A stretch of DNA of 64,000 nt, from the NCBI GenBank assembly GCA_021495925.1, contig JAKEKT010000014.1, forward strand, positions 372,001-436,000, given 5' to 3'. Below the pieces are notes generated by a model. The model had not been told where the DNA came from. It did no database searches and was given only the letters and a program-made list of their open reading frames with translations. Below, piece by piece: positions 1 to 11,328 of this stretch. Within the stretch, counting starts at the first letter, position 1; each line of letters opens with the position of its first letter. This DNA is from Diplodia intermedia (lineage: Eukaryota > Ascomycota > Dothideomycetes > Botryosphaeriales > Botryosphaeriaceae). The position numbers and the translations under genes were made by a program.

Positions 1-816
1 TTGCGGGTGGGTTCGTCGCCCTCGTGATTGTAGATGATCTCCTCATCTATGCCGACAGTGATCTTCTGGATCGTGACTTTCTTGGCCTTGCTCATCCAGT
101 CGGGGTTCGGAGAGAGCTTGATGTAGACGCTGACGGGATCCAGCGGCCCGTATGACCAGCGTGGGAGCGAGATGCCGAGAGTGACGAGATGGTCCGACAC
201 GCGCTCGGCGGACTCCGGTCTGTTGTACATGCCAAAGGTGGACAGGGTGTCGTATCGCGCTATGGGGACGGGGAAGGCGTATTTCTTCTGTTCTTGGGCG
301 CCTTGTTGCACCGTGACAACCAACTCGTAGTACGTTTCGGCGGTGCGACTGGGCAATTGCAGACTTGCAGGCGGCACCCTTCGCGCAATCTCCTCGCCGC
401 CGCGGCCGTAGGGAATAAAAATCACGAAGGGCAGGTCCATGGCCAGGATGCTTTCCGCTTCGCGACCCAACGGCGACCGATACAGCAGCATCTCCTTGCC
501 CACAATGTCCACGATTTCCTTGCGCGGGGCGGCGAGGTGCTTCTTCGTGACCGAGTCGGCGGCGGGGTGTATGCTCTCGCGGCGCTGCAGAGCGATGGTG
601 ACGAGCGAGACGGCGACGGGGGCAGAGACGCCGACCAAGGGCCGTACCTCGACCTTGCCTTCTAGTCGCGGCTGGGGCGCGCGAGGACGGTCAGCAGGGT
701 CGCAATTGCGAGCGGTCAGAGGAGGCGGACAGACGCACCAATGTTGCTGATATGCCAGGGTAGCCGACCAGGAAGTTGCTGTTCGGCGGGCCAGAGACGC
801 GCACGAAGGCGGCCAT
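1..816 (-). CDS. Arrestin-like protein, 5' part (runs off the left edge)
   Basis: Fungal alpha-arrestin-like protein. Arrestins of this class act as adaptors in ubiquitin-dependent endocytosis or signalling; the exact partner cannot be read here. Two exons are visible: 816-739 (26 codons beginning MAAFVRVSGPP) and 671-1, separated by a 67-nt intron starting GTGCGT and ending CCCCAG. Splicing gives GISATL joined to PRLEGKVEV, which restores the beta-strand pattern of the arrestin N-terminal domain. Further on, the stretches TAETYYELVVTVQQ and YGPLDPVSVYIKLSPN are typical of the N-to-C arrestin-fold transition. The C-terminal half lies outside the window. The start ATG at 816 was chosen because it is the first ATG in frame with a consensus donor. 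Assignment is from family knowledge and sequence pattern, without a search. Confidence 0.82.
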
Positions 817-1429
817 GGCTGCGGTTCACAGGCGAGCTTGGGCGCTGGGCAGCGGTAGGGACGGCATGGGAGAGCACCGCTGCTCGGCGTGGAGCGCCAG
901 CTCTTGAAGCAAGGCGGGCGGTCGGGCGGTGCCTGAGGGTGCGACAGGTCTGAGTGGGATGCGACGTGGTTAGGGCTGCGGAGCTGGCTCAGGCGGATGC
1001 GCGCGAGGCTGGCTTGGGCGGGCAGGCAGCGGGCCTGGGAGCGGTGCGTCAAGCTCCGGCGTGCGGGCGGGCGGGCGGGCGCGCGGTGGCCGGGGCGGAC
1101 GGGTGGTGCAGAGGACGGGCCTGGCGGGTCGCGATGAGGGAGTGGGCCGGCGTGGTGGTGTAGGCTGTGGCGCTGACGGGACGCAGGCAGCTCTGAGCCA
1201 GGCCGCAGGCGGGAGAGGGTGTCACGATGCGATTCGACGGCTGCGGTTGGCGGGTCGGCGAGCGCAGGGACGGGTGGGCTCCAAGCGCGCAGCGGAGCGA
1301 TCAAACACTTGGCCAGCGCTGCGCTGCGCCGCGCCGCGGCCGCCTGCTGACCGCGCCGCCAGAACTCTTCGCACTCACGTCACTGCGTCAGCGCTGCGCC
1401 CGACGGGATGCCACTCGCCCTGCGCCGCC
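817..1429. promoter_or_regulatory. Divergent intergenic region, arrestin / cyclophilin
   Basis: About 0.6 kb of GC-rich DNA between two genes transcribed away from each other, so it should carry both promoters. Several overlapping open frames here have low-complexity composition and no recognisable domain. No TATA box stands out. Confidence 0.5.
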
Positions 1430-2025
1430 ATGTCTGTCACGGTACGCCGCCCGTCCGCCCAAGCTCGCCGCCTGCTGACCCAAGCTGTGCAGTTGCACTC
1501 CGACCTCGGTGATCTGAAGATCGAGCTCTTCTGCGAGAGCGTCCCCAAGACCGCCGAGGTGCGCGCCGCCTCGCTCCCCTCCCGCCCCGCCCCCGCTGAC
1601 TGCCGCAGAACTTCCTCGCCCTGTGCGCGTCCGGCCAGTATGACGCCTCGCCCTTCCACCGTCTGATCCCCTCCTTCATGGTGCAGACCGGCAGCCCCGC
1701 CTCCGACCCCAAATCCAAGAGCTCCATCTCCATCTTCACCACCCCGGACCGCCTGTTCGAGGACGAGATCAGGCCCGCCTTGCGCCACCATGCGCGCGGC
1801 ATCGTAAGCATGGCAAACAAGGGCCCCGACACCAACGGTAGCCAGTTCTTCATCTGCTTTGCCGCGGCCCCGCATCTGGACGGCAAAAACACCGTTTTCG
1901 GTCGCGTCATCGAAGGCGACGATGTGTTGGACCAGCTGGAGGGCCTGGATGTTGACAAGAAAGGTCGCCCGAAACAGAGGATCACAATCAAGAGCGTGAC
2001 CATCCACGCGAACCCGTTGGCTTGA
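1430..2025 (+). CDS. cyp10: Cyclophilin-type peptidyl-prolyl isomerase, PPIL3/Cyp10 class
   Basis: Single-domain cyclophilin that isomerises Xaa-Pro bonds; the PPIL3 class is associated with the spliceosome. Three exons: 1430-1441 (only MSVT), 1493-1558 and 1609-2025, with introns of 51 and 50 nt. The joined product is 164 aa, the usual size for PPIL3. It reads MSVTLHSDLGDLKIELF, then PKTAENFLALC, then the active-site loop FHRLIPSFMVQTG, then NGSQFFICFA and HLDGKNTVFGRV. The catalytic Arg (in FHRLIP) and the QFFI segment are present. The tiny first exon means that the protein start is missed if only the longest open frame (from 1678) is used. Symbol is by family similarity. Confidence 0.9.
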
Positions 2026-2591
2026 TGAGCGCACAATGCCATTGCTGCCGGAAGACCGCCGTTGCCAACAGCGCCGTGCAACAAGCCGCCGAATCGGAGG
2101 CCTACGGTGTGTCCAGCGCTCCCTGCAGTCTCCGCTTCAGGGCCCCAAGGCTTTAAGATAAGGTTGGCAGCTTTGTGTTCAATCGGGACATGGGGCCTGA
2201 TCCGGCATAGCATCCATTAAGGTTTATGACGGACATCCGCCCACTGTGGCACGCGCTGTCCCTCTTTCGGACCCAGCTCATCCGACTGGTCGGACCTTGA
2301 AGTAGAAGACAATAATGCAAGCTACTCTTGCGGCCTCGTCTAGCCACGTCTTGGCATCAGGTACGGTACAACCACTCCTGTTTATCTACCATGACGAATA
2401 AAGTCTATCTGGCGTATGGCATCAGTGTTCCCCGACATATTGGTGGTGATGTCAAGCACACGCAAAGTCTGACGGCACGGTGGCCGGAGCACGTCACTCC
2501 GCATACGGTGTTACCTGCCGTGTATGTGCAACGCAATCAGCGCTTGCATTCATCCTATGGCTGTTTTGGCGTCTGGCTCCAGCAGAAGGCG
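2026..2591. other. Convergent intergenic region
   Basis: Between the 3' ends of the cyclophilin gene and the minus-strand SDR gene. It presumably holds both 3' UTRs; short open frames here look like chance. No RNA gene or repeat seen. Confidence 0.4.
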
Positions 2592-3967
2592 CTATTTGTC
2601 CGACTTTTTGTTCCGCTTCGACCCAGTCTGCTTCTCCTTCTTTGAATCCTGCTCCTTTGCGGCCTTGGCCGTTTTGACCAGCTCGTCCAATGCTGCCAGT
2701 TCCTCGGCCTGCTTCTTGGCCTTCTCCGCGTCCTCTCCCTTCTTCTTTTGTTGTGCACGTGCCATGGCGCCCCTCTTCTCAAGCTCTTCGATAGTCCTTT
2801 CGCTGGCTTGCCAAAGGCCTTGTTGCACTTTTTCATCCTCGATTTCCCCGCGCATGAACCGCACCTCCCTGCATTCCTTCAAAAACTTTCCTCCCGCAGC
2901 CTTTCCCAGCTGCGCCTCCATCGCTGCGTACAGATAGGTCTGCGCTCCTTGATCTGGGCTTTTCAAGACGAGCCACCAGAATGGCCACATGATCAGGTAC
3001 AAAGCCAGCCCCCATAGGCTTCCAAAAGTGAGGTGCCGACGCATTCCAGGAGTCCTCGTCCAGCCCGGATCAATGACGAAGACACGGGAGTTCATGGGGA
3101 ACTTATCGGGACGGTCATAGGCGGACAGGTGCTTTTGAAAGGCCGAGGCGAAGACCATGGATGCGAGCTTTGAGGTGGCATCTGCAGAGGAGGCGTTGAA
3201 CTCCAGGACCTGCTTGGGCTGGCCGGTCTTCTTCGACTTGCTGGACTTATTCGGCTTTTTCTCCTCGCCGTTAGCCGGAGAGAGGTCGGGCAGCTGTCCG
3301 CCCATGTAGGAGCTGCATGTGCTGAAGAGGATGCGAACATCGCGGTCCGGAGGCTGGGCGCGGAGGGCGGGACTGAGAATGCTCAACAGATGGAAGTTTG
3401 CGATGTAATTGACACCCCAGCTCTCTTCCAGACCATCCTCGGTCGTTCTAACCTTGGCGCCCGCAGGGGTGAAAGTGTTGGCGCAGAGGATGATCATGTC
3501 CAAACGGCGCGGAGGAGCATTGTCGACCCACTTGGTCGCAAACTTGCGAATGCTGTGGAGAGATGAGAGGTCGACCTGCTCGGCAGTAATGAGGAAGTTG
3601 TTGGTCGTCGTCCGTAAGTCATCGATGTAGTCAACGACAAAAGGATCGGACAGCTCGTGCTGAGTGAGGAGGACGAGCTGGGCTCCGCGGGTGGCCAGCT
3701 CACGGGCAACCTGGGCTCCTATACCGGCGGTGCCTCCCTATACAGCGAAGACGTCAGCAGTGGGCAGGATAGGCGGGCGGCAGGACGTACGGTTATCATG
3801 ACAACCTTGGAGTGCATGTTGCGCTCGGAGGTGTTGACAGCACCGCCGAAGTAGCGCTTCAGCAGGACCAGGAGGGCGAGCCATGGGAGGGCTTTGACGA
3901 TGGTCCAAGCATAGGGAATGCTCCCTAGGCCATCGAACAGGGCCTGCACGGCAATGTAGACGGGCAT
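2592..3967 (-). CDS. Membrane-associated short-chain dehydrogenase/reductase-like protein
   Basis: SDR-fold protein of 440 aa from two exons, 3967-3791 and 3737-2592, with a 53-nt intron (GTACGT..TATAG) at phase 0. The N-terminus has a hydrophobic stretch (VKALPWLALLVLLKRYF, about residues 24-40) before the nucleotide-binding motif TGGTAGIGA (59-67), so it is probably anchored in the ER or lipid-droplet membrane, as Env9/retinol-dehydrogenase-like SDRs are. A second hydrophobic patch (LYLIMWPFWWLVL) follows the core. The long C-terminal tail is lysine-rich and predicted coiled coil. Odd point: the SDR serine region (CSSY, about 200-203) is kept, but the usual Tyr four residues before the catalytic Lys is absent; the sequence there is SSADATSK with Lys about 249 and Asp at the Tyr position. 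It may therefore be non-catalytic or use a shifted residue. Confidence 0.78.
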
Positions 3968-4543
3968 CGCGAACGGAGAAGAGGAGATGTAACTTTCGGC
4001 GATGCGCGGCGGGCGACGACGCTGACGCAGGCCGAGGGGGCCGCGCTAGGCCACGATAGGAAACGGTCATCCCATCTTATCTCCCGTAGATCCGGACTTT
4101 GCGGTGGCCCGGACGCATAGTGGCGCAGGTTTCTGCCTGAGCATCCCACAGAGGAGGCACCATGTTGCAAGCTCATGACCCGGCAACATCAGCCTGCCTT
4201 CATTTGCAATGTCTTTGCGCGAGGACTGCAGAAACCCCTCAGCCAGTTCTGATGGGCCAAAAAATCAGCGAGCTTGCCAATCCTACCTTGTACCTTGTTG
4301 TACTGCAAGGCTGCGTTGCCAACCTTGGAAAGCACTAGGCAGAAGCTGAAGGCAGCAGCACCTGCCTTCTAGGCACCCGGCGCCCTTCCCACATAAATAT
4401 CATTCGTTTCTCTCCTGCTCCTGTGCCTGTACCTCCACGCAGCAGCACAGCTCCCTCTGGTTCACCTCCCGTCAACCGTTGGCTAATTGGCGAGGACTTC
4501 ACATTCATTGGATATCGGCACATCACCTTCTATTTTAAGCACA
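3968..4543. promoter_or_regulatory. Divergent intergenic region, SDR / AAA ATPase
   Basis: About 0.58 kb between two outward-facing genes. An A/T-rich element (ACATAAATATC) near 4391-4401 lies about 145 bases before the AAA ATPase ATG and could be a TATA-like site. Nothing else recognised. Confidence 0.4.
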
Positions 4544-6603
4544 ATGGCCCGCTCCTCTGACCCCAAGGCCGATGGCGGGTCACCGGTCGATACAAAGGCA
4601 GGCGAAGCTACGGAGAAGCAGTACCTGCCTCCGGGCACTTTGGCTCGCATCCGTGACCTATACCAGACGAAGCCGGACAGCAAGGGAAAAGTCTCCTGGA
4701 CTACGACCTATCCAGATGACCTTGAGGAGCCCCCAGAGAACGCCGAGGCAGCTCAGTATGCTCTGATTGTCCGACACACAAAGTGCTACGACGGCCGCAA
4801 GAAGCTTAGCGTCGCGTCTCTGGTCATCCAGAGCCCTCTGCTCAAGCAAGTGCTTGGCAAGGTGTTTGACAAGTATCCCGGCGTCACCACCGGTCTCGAG
4901 CGCTTGGAATTCGCCGCCCCCTTGAAGCCTTTCATTCATCGTTGGGAACGATTCATCGAGGCCCGCGCAAACGAGACAGACCCGGAGACCAAGAGACATG
5001 TCGAGCTTCTTTGGACTATTCTCGAGGAAGAGCTTCGCGATACCATCGCCCAGAAGCGTGACCTTCTCTCCAATGGCGTCATCACCTACCAGGCTGTTTG
5101 GACCATATTTGAGCCCGGTGTGATCGTCTTCAACAACGAGGACGGTGCTGACAGGGCCTACGCTCTATCCGACGGCTCTTACTCCTGCGATCCGCCTCAG
5201 TTCAATGTAGCCGTGAGATCTATCGACTGGGACGGCGAGAGGTTTGGGTACGTCAACAGCGTACTGGAAGTCCCGTACTTTTCTGGAACCCGCCCTATCA
5301 CAAGCTTGCCTGTTCACCCACTCCATTACCATCCAAAGCTCAAGCAGGTGAAGAAGAACCTGGTTGCCCGTGGTCGGCTGTTTGAGGCCTACAAAGGCGT
5401 AAGTGTACCGTTGCTGTTGAGGTGACCCGAGCTTATCATGTTTAGTTCCACTTCAAAGCATACGAAGGGGTATGCATCGGATACGGCCCTTGGGGCCCCA
5501 CCCGCTTCAGTGTCAACAGCCGCATCATCATTGACACCTACGCCTTCAACCGATTCAACCCGAACAAGAAAGTTCGGGTGAGCCGAATCAAGACGGACGA
5601 CCCGCAGCCCCTCAACTCCTCGGACGAGTTTGACTCGGACTACGACGACGACTACTCAGGTGATTCTGATTCGGAAGATGGAATCGGAATGACTGAGCCA
5701 TGGCCCCCAATCCCTCAAGGAGCTTCGGACTCATGTCTGGGGGAGGAGCAGTTCTTGATATGCACCGACGTTCTCCGAGGTTATTCGCTCAAGGACAAGA
5801 AGTGGATGCAATTCCCAATCGGAGGCATCAGGGAGATCGAGTGGAATGAAGGAGCCTTCGACTCGCTTGTTGCACCGCCCGAGCAGAAAGATCTCATTCT
5901 CGCCTTCGCCCAGACTCAGGCAAAGAGCAAGGACTGCTTCGATGATGTCATCTCTGGCAAGGGCCGTGGAATCATCATGCTGCTCTCCGGCCCTCCCGGT
6001 GTTGGAAAGACACTGACGGCCGAGTCGGTGGCGGAAGTCATGAAAGTTCCTCTTTTCGTCATGAGCGCCGGCGACCTGGGCACCAAGCCCTCCGAGGTCG
6101 AGTCATCGCTCTCCAACATCCTGGAGATGAACACCAAATGGAACGCCATACTCCTCCTCGACGAAGCTGACGTCTTCCTGGAGGCACGCTCTGCACACGA
6201 TCTGGAGCGCAACAAGCTGGTCTCCATCTTCCTGCGACTACTTGAATATTACGAAGGCATCCTCTTTCTGACAACCAACCGTGTCGAGAACATTGACGCT
6301 GCATTCGAGTCACGCATTCACCTCTCGCTTCAGTATGAGGATCTGGACTTTGCCTCTCGTCGCCATGTCTGGTCTTCATTCCTGGGTCGCATCGCAAACA
6401 CGGCGCCCTTTGAAGACGCAGATGTCGACCTGCTAGCCGAGCAAAGCATGAACGGCCGCCAAATCAAAAACGTGTTGAAGACTGCGCAGCTTCTGGCGAC
6501 GAAGCAGGAGGCACCTTTGTGCTTCGCTCACGTCAACATGGTAATCAAACTCAGGGAAGCCAACGCGTTGCTGAAGAACGGTTTGACGAATGGAAAGGCC
6601 TAA
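4544..6603 (+). CDS. AAA-family ATPase with fungal N-terminal (DUF7025-like) domain
   Basis: 670-aa ATPase from exons 4544-5398 and 5446-6603 with a 47-nt intron (GTAAGT..TTTAG, phase 0). Residues about 60-330 form the N-terminal region found in many filamentous-fungal AAA proteins of unknown substrate (DUF7025 type). An acidic linker rich in Asp/Ser/Tyr (about 339-365) precedes the ATPase core. The core has Walker A GPPGVGKT at 467-474, Walker B LLLDEADVFL at 521-530, a sensor-1-like TTNR and an arginine-finger-like ESRIHLSL segment, so ATP hydrolysis is expected. ATG 4544 is the first in-frame ATG. The family is expanded in fungi and its cellular role is mostly unknown, so no function is assigned. 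Confidence 0.88.
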
Positions 6604-7857
6604 AAAGATGATACGTTCCAAGCCTTGGCCGTTGGGCACTGTGAGTCGATGGTATCCAGGAGGGCTGCTCTTCCATTCTCATCAGCCTTTTGTGGCCATT
6701 CACACATATCAGGAAACGTCCATAGAACTTTCCAATTGATCATCTTAACACACGCATGTCCAGCTATGACTCACCCTATACCCGTGATCAAGGATCAAGT
6801 AGAGGTGCGAAGGAATTAACATTTATGTAGTAGGCGAGTTTCATCTGCTGGCTTCACGTACACTGTAGGTCTAAGGGATTGCTCGTTGGCTCATCTGTGA
6901 CAGCGGCAAAGCAAGTTCCAAAGATGGAACGCATCCTACGAGACAGCGTGCGACAGACAAGTGGATCGCTCGTTAGGCGCCTGATAGCCACTACCGAAAA
7001 GTAGAGCGTATGTACAACCGCATCTCGGCGCTCCACTTTACCACATCTTGCCTTGCATCACCTTTGCGTAACCCAACCAAAACTTCAATTCATCCAAAGA
7101 CCCAGGCATATGAGCCAGGCGAGAAGAGATGGAGTGACGTGTGTAACAGTAGCTGGTCAAGCCTGGCCTCTGCTTCTTCCGACCGAAGTCGCGAGAAACC
7201 CTTGCCCCCTCGGATCGCAAGACTCTTCTCGAGCCCTTCCAAAGCATTGATCCAGATAGGTTTAGTCAACCGCATTGTCTGGCTAATACATGGCGGGTTG
7301 ACTGACTCGCGCACGCGCGAAATGGCCGGTCCCTCAACCACCGCCTTGAACAAGAAAGGAAGAAAGCATAAAAAAACAAGTCGTGCACCGTGGATGGGGA
7401 AAGGTGAGTATTAAATGCACTATCATGCATAGCATGCCATAGGCCAATGTTGTCGGGATATATGGACAACGGAAACGGACGCGAATAGTACAAGACTACA
7501 AACTAGCCTGCCACGGCTCCTGCGCGGGGGTATCGAACGCTCAACAAGAGAGAAGAAAAGAAGAAGGGTGCTGATCTACTAAGTATGCAAGGAGAAGGAT
7601 ATCAATATCTCTGGAGGGAGGGTAGGGAGGAGCTGGTGCAAACCGTCTCCTCACTCCTGCCCTCATTGAACAAAATTCCGCTGGTTAGATTCGGGCGGCG
7701 GGACGCCACTTTTCGGGGTTTAGTGCGTGGATGCGGTAAAGTCCTCCAGTGCGTGTGCGGTGCGTTGGTCTCGGACGTGGTAAGAACATGAACGCCATCA
7801 TCGTACCGGCATGAAAGTAAGGAACACCCCGTTGCGTGGGGTCGGAAATGTGGTGGC
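6604..7857. other. Convergent intergenic region, 1.25 kb
   Basis: Between the 3' ends of the AAA ATPase and SH3 protein genes. It is longer than needed for two 3' UTRs, but the open frames on both strands lack domain-like composition. No tRNA, repeat or gene could be supported. Confidence 0.35.
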
Positions 7858-9753
7858 TCAAGGGCTGTGAGGCGGCGGCCTGTCAGACTCGCCAGCGGAG
7901 GAGTCGCCGTCTATTGTTCTCCTCCAGTGTTGAGGCAAACATACGCAGACAAGCTTTGACAGGAGTCAGCATGGTCGATGGCAAACTGGATGTGGAAATT
8001 TCTCCAAACTTACCGGGAAGGCCTTGACCTCTCCCACAGTCTCCACCGGACGCTGACTGCCGTTCGACATACCGCTATCACGTTGGATCTTTCTGTTCGC
8101 ATCCCACTCTTCGGCGGTTTGCGTTATCTTCATCCCGGTAGCCCATCCATCGTCCCAAATGCCCATGACCTTGATCATTTCACCTCTTTCCAGTTCGAAC
8201 TCATCGTTGGCACGGGGCTGGTACGCCCACAGGACAGCGACCGCATCACCGGGTGTGATCTCGTCCTGCGAATAATAATCCTTGAAGAAAGGAAGCTGCT
8301 CCGACTGACCGCTGCCCATCTCTGGCGACGAAAACTCCTCGTTGTTGCTGTTCTGTTCGGGGGAGTGGGGCTCATCCCCAAAGTTGAGCCTGGATGAACT
8401 CGAAAGAGAGCCATTGCGTTTCGGCAGCCTTCCAGCGGCAACAACCACAGAGCGCGGACTTTCTCCAGACCCATCGGATTCACCATACCTGTGGCCTACA
8501 CGAGGGCTGCTGTATGGGTCAGAACTCGACGTCTCTTCGAGGGCATTCATGCGAGCGACGCGACCAGTTGGGGGAATGGGCGGCTGCTCGCGTATATTAG
8601 AGTACGACATGGCCGGTGCGACTGTGTTCCCCCGCGAAGGTGAGGGTGTATTAAAGACGCTGCCAACTTGGCTTGCTCGGCGCCTCCGAAGGATGATGCA
8701 GGCACAAATCATGAGTGTTAAGAGGAGCGCAGCGCCCAGAACCGCGCCAATTACGATGCCAGCAATCTGACCCGGGGAGAGGCCGCGGCGAGAACCGCCC
8801 CCGTTCCCTGCAGCAGATGTTGCGGTCGGGTTAGCTCCCGCCGTCGAGCTTGTGAAAAGTGGAGGCATGGATGTCGTGGTTGGCAGGTCCACGTTTTGAC
8901 AACGTTGATTCACATTGGAGTTGTTGCAGCACGAATCGGTTGCGTTCGGCGAGCTGGAGGCGCAGAAGGAGCACAGGCCTTGGAGGTTGTCGGCATAACC
9001 GCAGTTGTCGGCCTCGTTCTGGACGCCTGATATGCAGGAGCCGGTAAGGGCATTGGCGGGAAGAGCGCAGTTGGTGAAGTCGGCACGGATCTGCGTGTTG
9101 ACATTGTCACTTGTCGTCCCGCAAAGCTCCGGAGCGGATGCGATTTCCTGCTCGCTGATGGCATACTCGGCCTATGGCGGTCAGTGGCTGGGCTGCAGAG
9201 CTTGCTGGGGTGGTGCATACGCAGGTATCAGCGCAGAGCGGACGGGACTGGTCGTCGGACAAGGAGCAGTCGTCAATTGAGTTCTGTACAATAGCATTAC
9301 ACAATACGCTGGTAGTGTATCTGGCATAGACGTCGGTGGTGTTGTCGGAGTCGACGTTGGAGCAGCCCAGCAGCTGGACGTATCTGGCACACGTGAGGGT
9401 GAGCAAGAGCAGCGCGAGGGCATCGAGGGCACGCACCTCTCTTGCACAAAGCCGTCCTGGACGTAAGCAGCAAGATATTGGTCGAATGAGTCCGTGTCAG
9501 ATACGTATGCGAGAAATGGGCTGGAAAGACGCGGTTAGCCGGGGCCAGAGAGACGGCGAGAGCAGGCAGAGGCGGCGCACAAGAGACCGGTCAGGGCATC
9601 GCCGGTGGAAATGGAAGAGGCGTTGAAGGCAGGGCACTGGGTGGAGCCGGACAGAGAAATGCAGGCCGAGTTCTGGGCCACGGCGGCGGCGGCGAGCGAC
9701 AGCAGGACGGCCGTGGAGAAGGTGGTCGTTGGCGGCGGGCGACAAGACGACAT
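7858..9753 (-). CDS. Single-pass membrane protein: Cys-rich ectodomain, TM, cytosolic SH3
   Basis: 557-aa protein assembled from five exons: 9753-9581, 9520-9437, 9383-9221, 9171-8014 and 7953-7858. All junctions keep frame. An N-terminal signal peptide (hydrophobic STAVLLSLAAAAVAQ) is followed by a cysteine-rich, N-glycosylation-prone ectodomain (residues about 28-270). A transmembrane helix lies at about 275-301 (GIVIGAVLGAALLLTLMI) with a basic RRRR stop-transfer. A Ser/Pro-rich cytosolic linker leads to an SH3 domain at about 450-530 (AVLWAYQPRANDEFELERGE, then GIWDDGWATG, then GEVKAFPLVCV). The SH3 is completed only when the last exon is added: the donor at 8013 joins VKAFP to LVCVCLPQHW. 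The layout suggests a plasma-membrane sensor or polarity scaffold that recruits proline-rich partners inside the cell; this is inference. It resembles fungal SH3 membrane proteins loosely compared with Fus1. Confidence 0.85.
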
Positions 9754-11328
9754 GGCGGTTGTCGGACGCGTCCGTCACACGGCGGCGGTGCAGGAAGGTG
9801 GCCGTGGTCGGTCAAAACTCCATCACTTGTTGGCAGCAAAACGCAGGACAGCCGGCGGTCGGGCGGTGTCGGGGGGCGTGTGTCGTAAGGTGGGTAGCTT
9901 GGGGCGCGCGGGGACACTGAACGAGCGACTGGGTGGGAAGCGTCCGACGGCGGGCTGGCCGAGACGGAAGAGAGAGAGAGACAGCGAGAGGCAGGAGCGG
10001 CAGAGGACTGGCGACGCGCGGGTGCACACGCCTGGCGCAGGCAAGAGCAGCACACGCAGGCGCAGGCACAGACTGAGAGGCAGCTTGCGAGCGTCGACAC
10101 CGAGCCGCGTGGGATTGGCTGGCCGCTCGGAGCCCCTGGCGCCGTTGTCGCGTGGGAAATTGCGCTGCGCGGAGCAGCAACAGCACCGGCGCCCGCCTTT
10201 GGCCCGCTGGCTGCCCGCTGCCCGCTGCCCGCCCGTCTGCCGTCGCCGTTCCAGCGCCTGTGTCTGCGCTGCCCGCCTCCACCTGCAGCGCGCTGGGCCG
10301 CCGTCGTGTCGTGCTGCAACACCAAACACGGCGGCAGCGCAGAGCCGCAGCGCACGGCCCATGACCAACGCCCTCCCCCCGCCGTGCCGCCGCGCTACTG
10401 CAGTGCTGCTCCCGATTCGGGCTCAGGCGATCCGCTAGCCCAAAACGCCTCTGCGTCGTCTGCTGTGGCTGATGATCCAGATCCCCTGCCGCCCTTGCCT
10501 GCGCCCACACGCCGCCCAGCTTCTGTCGCTGTCCGTGCTTCCATGAACCAAAACCGCCCTCTGCTGGGTGCTAGCCTCTGCATCTGGTTCACACCGTGGC
10601 CCTGCCTGCCCGATGCCGATGGCCTGGCCGTGCGGGAAGACCCGTGGGTACGGCGTGGATTCTTCGGGCACTACGCCACAACGTGAAGTCACCCGAGGTA
10701 GCCAATCATGGCTACAATTGCTTACACCGGTCCCGTGGTGCGTATAGCACCAGCCGTCAGCCATCGAGAGGGCCATCGAGCGAGCATGTCAACCGCATAT
10801 GTAACAACACACACAGTCGGGGAAAGAGTTGGATCGACATCGCCCTGAGAAAACCGAAAATCCTTATTTAGAACGCGCACAAGGCCTCATGCATGCTCGC
10901 TGACTCAAGTGGCGTGTTTCAAAACGTGTCGGAGGTCCAGTGGTAATTTAAAGCCCGGCTCTGCCCGCATTGAATTCAAAGGGTAACGCAAAAAGCAGCA
11001 GAGCATCGCTGCCATCGGCGTGATCAATTGCTTCCCGCTTCCCGCTAAACTCGGCTGTCTTTGGTAAACGCCAGGGCTTTGGCCTACTACGTATATGTCA
11101 CACAACTCCCCCGGCTAGCGGTGGCCGTTGGACGCAATAAGAGACCGCACCCTTGTTCCCTTTCTCACGTGTTATGCTTCTTCCCCGAAGAGCAAAAGCT
11201 TCATTATCGGGCTGTCGTGAGGGCTTGACACTGGCCTTTCCGGGTGAGATATGAGCGAATGCCCAGCCTACCATCTATGGTGGGTTGGTCCGTTCCAAAA
11301 GCTCATCAACATTGAGCTGCAGGCATCC
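9754..11328. other. Long gene-free region upstream of the SH3 membrane protein
   Basis: About 1.6 kb, very GC-rich from 9754 to about 10700 and then more balanced. It must hold the SH3 gene promoter and 5' UTR on one side and the 3' UTR of the next minus-strand gene on the other. Open frames up to 277 codons occur on both strands, but they are Arg/Pro/Ala-rich and mutually overlapping, as expected from GC content. No gene supported. Confidence 0.4.

Noticed and set aside
9605..10438. 277-codon plus-strand frame and several overlapping minus-strand frames
   Set aside because: Overlaps exon 1 of the SH3 membrane protein gene; Arg/Ala-rich with no conserved motif, as expected from high GC.
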